From Sphingobacteriaceae bacterium (GTDB lineage: Bacteria; Bacteroidota; Bacteroidia; Sphingobacteriales; Sphingobacteriaceae): 39,273 nt of DNA. A model generated the notes under the pieces. That model did not search any database. It saw only the letters and a list, made by a program, of their open reading frames with translations, and was not told the origin of the DNA. This document shows, in pieces, positions 33,165 to 39,273 of this stretch. A program made the translations under genes and the position numbers. The stretch is from the NCBI GenBank assembly GCA_903642215.1, contig CAHJWG010000014.1, positions 1-39,273 on the forward strand, given 5' to 3'. How positions within the stretch are numbered: position 1 is the stretch's first letter; the number at the start of each line of letters is the position of its first letter.

Positions 33165-35378
33165 TTATTTTTTAACCCGGTTAGTAAATGTCAATTCAAA
33201 TTTTATCCCGTTATTATTGCTAAAACTAAACGTACCATCCAGTTCTTGGCATAAACCGGCAATTAGTTTCATGCCATAGCTTTCGGTGTTATTTGGTGTA
33301 TCCATCCCTATTCCGTCATCGGCAACAGCCAATTCAAAATTATTGCCGGTGCTTCTTTTAGCAGCTATTTTTATAGAACCCCGGCTACGGCCATTAAAAG
33401 CATATTTATAACTATTGGTAACCAGTTCGTTTACCAGCAGCCCGATTGTTTCTGCTGTTGTGGCCGATAAAATAATAGGCGCATCAATTTCGGTTATAAC
33501 CGAGTGGTTTACTTCGAATGTGTCTTTAATAGCAACAACAAGTTCTGTTAGATACGTTTGCATGTTAACTTCATTGATCTGCTTATCCTGATATAAATGC
33601 TGATGTAATAATCCTATAGTTTTCACTCGACTTTTTAAAGAGGCTAAAGGAATAGTGCCAACACTAGCATTTTCTGCAACATCTACTAATCGAGTAATTA
33701 CACCAAGATTATTTTTAAACCGATGATGAATTTCATTTTTAAACAACTCAGCACGAACTTTTTCAGCTTCTGCTTGCTTTCGATAATTCCTTTGTAAGAT
33801 AAATGCACCTGAAGAAAGAAATACAAGAACTGCACTTCCTACCAGCCAAAAGTTTTTAGATTTAAGGGTATCTTTTATAATCGTTGTATTTTGCCGTTCT
33901 AATTTTAAACTGTCATTTTTAACACGGGTATGAAATTGTGTTTCCATCTTCAGCAATTGATTACTGAACCTTCTATTGACAGCACTGTCGGTTTTAGTAT
34001 TAGAATAAGGCGATGCCATATTCAAACTATCAATCATCGGTATAATGGTTTTCAAACTTTTATCTCCTAACTTTTTTTGGATTTGCATTGCACCACCCTT
34101 TGTATAAAGGATTTTCAAGGTAGTAAAAGCCTTGTTGCTCATTTGCTTATTTTGATACCAGAGTTCTGCTAATGTGTTATTAATCACACCTTGTTCTTTA
34201 TTGGCAACAATCCGCTTAGAGTAATCGTAAGTTAAAGAATCTCCCAATTTATTCTTTTGCTGCCGGTAGGCATTAGCAGCCCAATACATTTCATTCTGAA
34301 TCAGCATATCCTGATCTTCACTTTTCTTTAAAAGGTTCTGGGCAGTTATAAAATAAGGTTCTGCCGTTTTATTTTGCTTGGTTTCGGTATAATATTGTCC
34401 CCAAAGTGTTTTTACATCGGTTAAGCCCGGTTCATATTTCAAACCTTCAAACAACTGTTCTGCTTCAGTAATAATTTTTTTTGCGTTACCGTATTCTTTG
34501 TTCCGAATGTAACATCTGCCCAACTCTAAATCAACCAAACCTTGGTCAGCTTTATTAGCAGTAGTTTCACCTATCTGCCGGGCAAGCAAATAGTTTTTTA
34601 TAGCCTGAACTGAATTGCTGTTATTTTGATAACTGTAGCCTAATAACTTATAACAATCCATCTGACTCGAAATCAGATTTGCTTTCTTGAAATAATCCAA
34701 TGCGGTAGAAATCATTTCAGGCACTTCTGCTGTCTGGTTCAATTGGACCAAACACTGTGCAAGCCAGGTTCTGCTCCTGTTGGCACGATAAAAATCTGAA
34801 CCTAATGTACTATTTCTGATAGCTTTATGTAGATACACTACTGCTTTGGAGGGTTGCCCGACGGTATTGTAATAAAATCCAACGCTCTCCTGTGCTTTAC
34901 CAATAATTACTGGATTTTTTGTTTGAATGGCAAATTCCTCTAAATAAAATAGATATTTTAAAGCTTCTTCACTTTTTCCAGCATCCATATAATCGTTAGC
35001 AATTTGATTTATACATTTCAACAGTTCTTCCGTTCTATCCAGCTTTTTAGCAGCCTCTAAAGCTTTAAAATCATAAGGAAGAACAGCATCATAATTTCTA
35101 CTTTTGCGTTCGCATCTTGATAAAGCTAAATAGCCAGTCATTACCCTTCCCCAACGATGGGCAAGTAACCCATATTTTAAATTTCCTTCAGCATATTCTT
35201 TAGCTTTTTTTAAATCAGTTTTAAAAACCACGTTATGGAGGTCCAAATAAATATCTGCTTTTACAGAATCTACTGTTGCCGTCGCCAATTTTGCAAGCAA
35301 TTCTTCTTCCTTTGTTTGCTGTGCAAAACAACTGAAGCCTATTAGTAAAAAAAGAATAAACGTAGAAATCCTGGCCAT
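33165..35378 (-). CDS. TPR sensor histidine kinase (HisKA_2 type)
   Basis: This 737-residue protein has a signal peptide (ISTFILFLLIGFSCFAQQT) and about eight TPR-like helical pairs (about residues 30-420, for example NAKKIITEAEQLFEGLKYEP), so the sensor is periplasmic. One membrane helix follows (FWLVGSAVLVFLSSGAFIL), then a HisKA_2 dimerisation domain with the phospho-acceptor His in NEIHHRFKNNLGVI at about residue 550, and an HATPase domain (LLVNELVTNSYKYAF, VADDGIGMD, SYGMKLIAGLC). It should phosphorylate the regulator encoded 3 bp downstream. The signal is unknown. The 14-mer-like copy inside (33348-33365) ends in AGCAC. Confidence 0.9.
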   Translation of the reverse strand: MARISTFILFLLIGFSCFAQQTKEEELLAKLATATVDSVKADIYLDLHNVVFKTDLKKAKEYAEGNLKYGLLAHRWGRVMTGYLALSRCERKSRNYDAVLPYDFKALEAAKKLDRTEELLKCINQIANDYMDAGKSEEALKYLFYLEEFAIQTKNPVIIGKAQESVGFYYNTVGQPSKAVVYLHKAIRNSTLGSDFYRANRSRTWLAQCLVQLNQTAEVPEMISTALDYFKKANLISSQMDCYKLLGYSYQNNSNSVQAIKNYLLARQIGETTANKADQGLVDLELGRCYIRNKEYGNAKKIITEAEQLFEGLKYEPGLTDVKTLWGQYYTETKQNKTAEPYFITAQNLLKKSEDQDMLIQNEMYWAANAYRQQKNKLGDSLTYDYSKRIVANKEQGVINNTLAELWYQNKQMSNKAFTTLKILYTKGGAMQIQKKLGDKSLKTIIPMIDSLNMASPYSNTKTDSAVNRRFSNQLLKMETQFHTRVKNDSLKLERQNTTIIKDTLKSKNFWLVGSAVLVFLSSGAFILQRNYRKQAEAEKVRAELFKNEIHHRFKNNLGVITRLVDVAENASVGTIPLASLKSRVKTIGLLHQHLYQDKQINEVNMQTYLTELVVAIKDTFEVNHSVITEIDAPIILSATTAETIGLLVNELVTNSYKYAFNGRSRGSIKIAAKRSTGNNFELAVADDGIGMDTPNNTESYGMKLIAGLCQELDGTFSFSNNNGIKFELTFTNRVKK
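33348..33365 (-). repeat. interspersed 14-mer inside the kinase gene
   Basis: The minus strand reads GCTGCTAAAAGAAGCACC, core with a final C, encoding AAKRST. Confidence 0.5.
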
Positions 35379-35538
35379 GTATTAAATAGTTGATTTAAAA
35401 AGTAGGATTATAGAAGATTTTTTATAGTTGTACTATAATTTTTTAAATATATGATAATCAATCACTAAAGAAAATTTATTTAGAAACTTTGTTAAATTAA
35501 ATTCCTGACCGGTGCTGATTTTTAATTGTAAAAACAAA

Positions 35539-35571
35539 AAAATCCTGCTTCTATACAGATAGCAGGATTTT
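35539..35571 (-). terminator. Rho-independent terminator of the miniprotein gene
   Basis: AAAATCCTGCT and AGCAGGATTTT form a perfect 11-bp stem with an 11-base loop. On the minus strand it is followed by TTTTTGTTTTT. It lies 53 bp after the stop of the 31-residue ORF. Confidence 0.85.
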
Positions 35572-35623
35572 CAATAAAATATAGATCCTATATCTTATCG
35601 TCATAAAAAATTTATCAAGCTGT

Positions 35624-35719
35624 TTAACTATTAATCATTCCTAAAATGATCATCAGGAATATGATCAGAAAAACAATATTTGCAGATACTGACTGGTTTT
35701 CTTTGTGTTCGATATTCAT
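35624..35719 (-). CDS. 31-residue single-span membrane miniprotein
   Basis: The ATG complement at 35717-35719 opens a frame of 31 codons. The first half is polar (NIEHKENQSVSAN) and the second is one clean hydrophobic helix (IVFLIIFLMIILGMI), ending NS. It is followed by a strong intrinsic terminator on the same strand, and a 14-mer copy points at it from 143 bp upstream. Such single-helix miniproteins often tune a membrane partner, but no partner is evident. It is too short for automatic gene finders. No other gene is visible in 35379-36071, and the remainder of that gap is AT-rich without recognisable features. Confidence 0.6.
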   Translation of the reverse strand: MNIEHKENQSVSANIVFLIIFLMIILGMINS

Positions 35720-35862
35720 AATGCAACAGTTTTAATAAAACAGATAAATTTTCTTCGGTGGAGGAATTCTAATTTTACAAAAGCTGCACCAGGATTGATC
35801 ACTTGCAAATCAAAACTTAATTATAACAGCAAAACCAGTAAATTTATTTAACTGCAGCTTTT

Positions 35863-35879
35863 GATGCTTCTTTTATAGG
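35863..35879 (-). repeat. interspersed 14-mer upstream of the miniprotein
   Basis: The minus strand reads CCTATAAAAGAAGCATC, oriented towards the miniprotein gene. Confidence 0.75.
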
Positions 35880-36071
35880 ATAAATTATTGACTGTTAATT
35901 AGTTCAATTACTGTACAAATAGTAAACAGTGAAGTAATAAAAACCGGAGTTGCTTCCATATTTAAAAAAGTTTCTCAGTCAATACGGTGTTGCTTCCTAT
36001 TTTAATCCATTATCTTAAAAAGAAAACTTATCATGCTTGCTGCCTGTTAGGTTTCAAAACCAATACAAATC

Positions 36072-36551
36072 ATGACAAATAAAAACAAGATTATAGCCAA
36101 GGCAATTGGGTTAGGTGCCATTTCCGGGATGCGGGCAACTGTTGCGCCAACCGTGTTGAGTTATTTTTTAAGCAAGCACCCAAGCAAAGCTCTGGGCAGA
36201 TCGAAATTAAGTTTTTTACAGTCTCCGGTTACGGCAGTTATCACCAAAGTTTTAACTGCTGCAGAATTTACAGGCGATAAATTGCCCAACACCGGCAACC
36301 GGATTGCTTTGCCGCAAGTTGCAGCGCGCGTGGCTTCCGGCGCATTAGCAGGCGCAGGTTTGTTCCGCGCCAATAAAGCCGGTATTGCAAAAGGGTTGGT
36401 TTTAGGCGGCGCATCTGCCTTAGCGGTAACTTTCGCCAGTTATTATTTTCGGAAGTATGTAGATAAAAAAACGCACACTAAAGATTCTTATGTCGGCGGC
36501 ATTGAAGATTTGATTTCACTGGTGAGCGGCTGGGCAGTTATGCGGAAATAA
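36072..36551 (+). CDS. DUF4126-family membrane protein
   Basis: This 159-residue inner-membrane protein has four hydrophobic segments (IAKAIGLGAISGMRATVAPT at the start, then APTVLSYFLS, VASGALAGAGLF, GLVLGGASALAVTFASYYF). GISGMRATVAP-like and GDKLPNTGNRIALPQVAARV are the DUF4126 signatures. The role of the family is unknown. It is a single gene, and the region after its stop is crowded with repeats. Base composition is typical for the window. Start ATG chosen at 36072, since no other fits the first helix. Confidence 0.83.
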   Translation: MTNKNKIIAKAIGLGAISGMRATVAPTVLSYFLSKHPSKALGRSKLSFLQSPVTAVITKVLTAAEFTGDKLPNTGNRIALPQVAARVASGALAGAGLFRANKAGIAKGLVLGGASALAVTFASYYFRKYVDKKTHTKDSYVGGIEDLISLVSGWAVMRK

Positions 36552-36567
36552 AAAGCCTCATACAAAA

Positions 36568-36655
36568 GCCTCACCCTAACTCCCTCTCCAAAGGAGAGGG
36601 AGTTAAAAACCAAGTGCAGCTACTCCCTCTCCCTTGGACAAAGCAAGGGTGAGGC
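36568..36655. repeat. nested palindromic CTCCCTCTC element
   Basis: An inner 13-bp perfect stem (TAACTCCCTCTCC and GGAGAGGGAGTTA, 36577-36605, loop AAA) lies inside an outer pair GCCTCACCCT (36568-36577) and AGGGTGAGGC (36646-36655). The element at 15753-15790 shares the inner stem and GGGTGAGGC. Confidence 0.8.
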
Positions 36656-36662
36656 ACAAAAA

Positions 36663-36707
36663 AAGCCGGTAAAAGAAGCATTTAACAAATGCTTCTTTTA
36701 CCGGCTT
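36663..36707. repeat. perfect 21-bp hairpin made of two inverted 14-mers
   Basis: AAGCCGGTAAAAGAAGCATT with a further T and its exact reverse complement at 36687-36707 enclose a 3-base loop (AAC). Each arm contains a full 14-mer. It sits between the convergent DUF4126 and nucleotidyltransferase genes, so it may act as a shared terminator. Confidence 0.92.
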
Positions 36708-36838
36708 AATAATTATAACTAAACTTTTTGATGAGATGCCGAATCAAGTTCGGTATGACAAAACTTCTTTTACCGGCTTAATAATTATAACTAAACTTTG
36801 TTGATGAGATGCCGAACCAAATTCGGCATCACAAATAG
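36691..36838. repeat. two 72-bp tandem units joining the 14-mer to the GCCGAAC palindrome
   Basis: The unit starting GCTTCTTTTACCGGC at 36691 and its partner at 36763 are 72 bp apart. Each has the 14-mer (minus strand), CTTAATAATTATAACTAAAC, and then GAGATGCCGAAC-type palindrome like that of the 106-bp repeats. The second copy's 14-mer ends in AGTT. Confidence 0.85.
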
Positions 36839-36843
36839 AAAAA

Positions 36844-37743
36844 TTATCCCCACAAATTACTTGGATAAGTTCCGTTTTTTACCAATTCGGATATTTTTTG
36901 CTGTACAATCGGCTTGTCTTCTTTGTAAGTTACGCCAAACCATTGTGCCGAAGTCGGGATTACTTGAAAAGATGCCTGTCCGGATTTAATCAGTTCATCA
37001 GCTGCTTTTGGCAGTAAAAATTCTGATTTCGGATCAGCAGCATTTGCTTCCACAAACTTTTTAAACAGCGGTTCCATCAAACCATAAATTGCCGGCGAAA
37101 ATCCCCAGAAATTCATAGAAGCCCGCGGATCTTCATGCAGCGGCGTTTCCACACCATTTTCTTCGTACACAATCTGTCCGTCTTTTTCATAAACTTTTAA
37201 ACGCTCGTTAATTTCGATCAGGTTATTGTTCCCGTCAACTTTACAAACACCGCGCGAAACAGAACCGTTTTCGGATAAAGTTTTATCCATTTGGTAACCC
37301 ATTAAGGAGAAATGATTGTCGGTAACATCACCAGTTAAAAATTTTGCCATCTTTTCAAAAGCTTCGTAACCGTAAAAATCATCCGCATTAATCACACAAA
37401 ATGGTTCCTGAACCTGGCTTTTTGCTTCTAAAACCGCATGTGCCGTTCCCCAAGGTTTGGCGCGCTCAATTTCCTGGTCGATGCCATAAGTTTTGAGGTT
37501 GAAAGTTTGGAAAACGTATTCCGTTTCAATTTTACCGTTCAGTTTCGGTTCAAACTTCGATTTAAAACTATCCACAAATTCTTCACGGATGATGAAACTG
37601 ATTTTGCCGAAACCGGCTTTAATCGCATCATAAATAGAATAATCGATAATCGTTTCGCCGTTCGGGCCAAAGCCGTCCACTTGTTTCATACTGCCGTAAC
37701 GGCTTGCCATTCCGGCTGCCAATATTAATAAGGTTGGTTTCAT
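36844..37743 (-). CDS. sugar nucleotidyltransferase (NDP-sugar synthase type)
   Basis: This 299-residue enzyme of the nucleotidyltransferase (RfbA/GlmU N-domain) superfamily transfers NMP to a sugar phosphate to make an NDP-sugar. The start TLLILAAGMASRYGSMKQVD holds the glycine-rich nucleotide loop, and the metal-binding Asp lies in FCVINADDFYGYEA. PWGTAHAVLEAK fits the family. No left-handed beta-helix domain follows. The sugar cannot be deduced. Upstream (37744-37826) lie two convergent 14-mers. Confidence 0.88.
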   Translation of the reverse strand: MKPTLLILAAGMASRYGSMKQVDGFGPNGETIIDYSIYDAIKAGFGKISFIIREEFVDSFKSKFEPKLNGKIETEYVFQTFNLKTYGIDQEIERAKPWGTAHAVLEAKSQVQEPFCVINADDFYGYEAFEKMAKFLTGDVTDNHFSLMGYQMDKTLSENGSVSRGVCKVDGNNNLIEINERLKVYEKDGQIVYEENGVETPLHEDPRASMNFWGFSPAIYGLMEPLFKKFVEANAADPKSEFLLPKAADELIKSGQASFQVIPTSAQWFGVTYKEDKPIVQQKISELVKNGTYPSNLWG

Positions 37744-37774
37744 TTTTTTATGTTGAATTGAATTTTAGTTTAAA

Positions 37775-37815
37775 TTTAAGTCGATAAAAGAAGCATCATA
37801 CTGTTTTTACCGACT
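37775..37815. repeat. inverted pair of 14-mers upstream of the nucleotidyltransferase
   Basis: TTTAAGTCGATAAAAGAAGC followed by ATC at 37775-37797 and ATACTGTTTTTACCGACT at 37798-37815. The arms are complementary over AGTCG and TAAAA but differ at the two variable positions, so one arm is of the GA type and the other of the AC type. Confidence 0.8.
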
Positions 37816-37826
37816 AAAAGTTATGC

Positions 37827-38945
37827 TTATTTAAAATATTTAAAATCCTGTCCGTCTTTAATGTTCAGCAGGCTTTGATAAATCAGGCTGATCACGTTAT
37901 CCACATCTTCTTTATGCACCATTTCTACCGTGGTGTGCATGTAGCGCAGCGGCAAAGAAATTAATGCCGAAGGAACGCCGTGGTTGGAATATGCAAAAGC
38001 GTCTGTATCGGTGCCGGTATAACGCGAAGATGCCTGGCGCTGAAACGGAATATTATTTTTTTCTGCGGATTCGATCAGTAATTTATTCACATTGTGCTGA
38101 ACGGCAGGCGCGTAAGAAATAACCGGACCGCGGCCACAAGCCAGATCTCCCTGCGTAACTTTGTTGATCATCGGTGTTTGCGTATCGTGCGTAACATCGG
38201 TGATGATGGCCACATCAGGCTCGATGTATTCGGCAATCATCGCTGCGCCTGCTAAACCAATTTCTTCCTGCACCGCATTTACGATGTATAAACCAAAAGG
38301 TAACGTTACATTATTTTCTTTTAACAAACGGGCAACTTCGGCAATCATAAAACCACCAACCCGGTTATCCAGCGCACGGCCAACATAATAGCGGTCGTTC
38401 AGCACCATAAATTCATCTTCGTAAGTGATTACGCAACCAACATGTACGCCCAGTTTTTCTACTTCGTCTTTTGTGGTACAGCCGCAATCCAGGAAAATAT
38501 TTTTTAAAGTCGGTGCTTCTTCTTTTTCTGCACCGCTGCGTGTATGGATTGCCGGCCAGCCGAATACTGCTTTTACCACCCCTTTTTCAGTGTAGATATT
38601 TACCCGTTTGGAAGGTGCGATCTGATGATCGGAACCACCGTTACGGATCACATAAATTAAACCATCAGTGGTGATATAGTTTACGTACCAGGAAATTTCA
38701 TCAGCATGCGCTTCAATAACTACTTTGTAAGGCGCATCCGGGTTGATAATGCCGACCGCAGTACCGTAATTATCTACGTATTGTGTGTGGATATATGGCT
38801 TCAAATATTCCAGCCACATTTTCTGACCTTCCGCTTCGTAACCAGTCGGCGAAGAATTGTTGATGTATTTTTCTAAAAAAGAAAGGGATTGGGGCGTTAC
38901 AACTGCTTGATGTACTTTTTCGGGTTTCTCTGTATTTTCAGACAT
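37827..38945 (-). CDS. M42-family metallo-aminopeptidase
   Basis: This 372-residue M42 (glutamyl/deblocking aminopeptidase-like) protein is cytoplasmic. The metal and catalytic residues are visible: His80 in VIEAHADEISWYV, Asp193 in RALDNRVGG, the Glu227-Glu228 pair in VQEEIGLAG, Asp250 in IITDVTHD and a C-terminal His in YMHTTVEMVHKED. It probably trims small peptides and assembles into large shells as other M42 enzymes do. A perfect 14-mer copy lies inside (38564-38577). Confidence 0.9.
   Translation of the reverse strand: MSENTEKPEKVHQAVVTPQSLSFLEKYINNSSPTGYEAEGQKMWLEYLKPYIHTQYVDNYGTAVGIINPDAPYKVVIEAHADEISWYVNYITTDGLIYVIRNGGSDHQIAPSKRVNIYTEKGVVKAVFGWPAIHTRSGAEKEEAPTLKNIFLDCGCTTKDEVEKLGVHVGCVITYEDEFMVLNDRYYVGRALDNRVGGFMIAEVARLLKENNVTLPFGLYIVNAVQEEIGLAGAAMIAEYIEPDVAIITDVTHDTQTPMINKVTQGDLACGRGPVISYAPAVQHNVNKLLIESAEKNNIPFQRQASSRYTGTDTDAFAYSNHGVPSALISLPLRYMHTTVEMVHKEDVDNVISLIYQSLLNIKDGQDFKYFK
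38564..38577 (-). repeat. interspersed 14-mer inside the M42 gene
   Basis: The minus strand reads GGTAAAAGCAGTAT, the GC version of the two variable positions, in the coding sense (VVKAVFG). Confidence 0.65.
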
Positions 38946-38983
38946 GTTTTCTATAAAGTCCTTTTAAACTGTTTGTTAAAAAG

Positions 38984-38991
38984 CAAATATA
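38984..38991 (-). promoter_or_regulatory. -7 box of the M42 peptidase gene
   Basis: The minus strand reads TATATTTG, a perfect TAnnTTTG, 38 bp before the start codon. The -33 region is only T-rich. The rest of 38992-39138 contains a degenerate CTCCCTCTC-type repeat (39030-39085) and no gene. Confidence 0.45.
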
Positions 38992-39138
38992 GTAAACCAA
39001 CTAAAAAGCGGGGAAAAAGTTTAAAAGCCTCACCCCAAAACGCTGTCAAAGCCTCACCCCAATCCTCTCCAAAAGAGAGGGAGATAAAGCGATGTCTCGT
39101 CTGCGCGAAAACCCCGTGCCTCAACCCCCAAGCCTCCT

Positions 39139-39273
39139 TCACACGGAATACCCTTTTAACAACTCCCGGTACTGGTTTAAAACGGTGGATTTAGAAATAA
39201 AGCCGACAAACTTTTCGCCGGCCACAACCGGCAGGTTCCAGGTGCCGGTATCGTCGAACTTGCGGATAATGCT
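39139..39273 (-). CDS. C-terminus of a CBS-domain (chloride-channel-type) protein
   Basis: The frame enters from the right edge and ends at the TGA complement 39139-39141. The visible 44 residues contain KFDDTGTWNLPVVAGEKFVG and FISKSTVLNQYRELLKGYS, which match the second CBS domain at the end of Bacteroidota chloride-channel/CBS proteins. CBS domains bind adenine nucleotides to regulate the linked transporter. The channel portion, if present, lies outside the window. Confidence 0.6.
   Translation of the reverse strand, partial: SIIRKFDDTGTWNLPVVAGEKFVGFISKSTVLNQYRELLKGYSV

Noticed and set aside
196..38577. A KOPS-like strand-polarised chromosome-segregation motif
   Set aside because: By hand count the copies are about 20 on the plus and 16 on the minus strand, with no consistent polarity across the window.

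Overview
The window looks like chromosomal DNA from a Bacteroidota bacterium, most likely family Sphingobacteriaceae (Mucilaginibacter or Pedobacter type). The evidence is: one protein ending in a type B (gliding-type) and one in a type A type IX secretion sorting domain, several TAnnTTTG-type promoter boxes, LytTR two-component systems, DUF2490 and DUF4126 proteins, and moderately AT-rich DNA. No rRNA, tRNA, CRISPR array, intact insertion sequence or prophage was seen.

Layout. 1-7.5 kb: the 5' end of a WecG/TagA-type glycosyltransferase, two APC permeases, a RES/Xre toxin-antitoxin pair, and the two agmatine-to-putrescine enzymes (agmatine deiminase and N-carbamoylputrescine amidase) separated by an unknown secreted protein. 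7.7-11.9 kb: a flippase-like membrane protein, an SDR oxidoreductase, an AT-rich AlbA_2/Schlafen-type ATP-binding protein that looks acquired, and an acyltransferase-3. 12-14.8 kb: a short SSB, an intact HigB/Xre-type toxin-antitoxin pair, a second pair whose toxin is broken but whose antitoxin is intact, and a zinc-ribbon protein. A 104-bp direct repeat follows each antitoxin. 14.9-17.7 kb: a LiaF-like protein, a LytS-type kinase and a LytR-type regulator. 17.7-18.2 kb: five 106-bp tandem repeats. 18.3-22.3 kb: a DUF318 permease, a DUF2490 barrel and a secreted M1 peptidase. 22.4-35.4 kb: a minus-strand block of secreted, surface and outer-membrane proteins, followed by a response regulator and a TPR histidine kinase. 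35.4-39.3 kb: a 31-residue membrane miniprotein, DUF4126, repeat clusters, a sugar nucleotidyltransferase, an M42 aminopeptidase and the C-terminus of a CBS/chloride-channel-like protein.

The most unusual signal is not a gene. A 14-mer with core GRTAAAARMAGYAT occurs about 36 times by hand count on both strands, roughly once per 1.1 kb, where I estimate fewer than one by chance. It lies in intergenic DNA and inside coding sequences. Single intergenic copies nearly all point towards the next gene, and several copies form inverted pairs between genes, one of them a perfect 21-bp hairpin. The density and hairpins resemble DNA uptake sequences, while the orientation bias resembles a leader or regulatory element. 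I know of no described family with this sequence. Its absence from the AT-rich AlbA_2 gene fits that gene being recently acquired.
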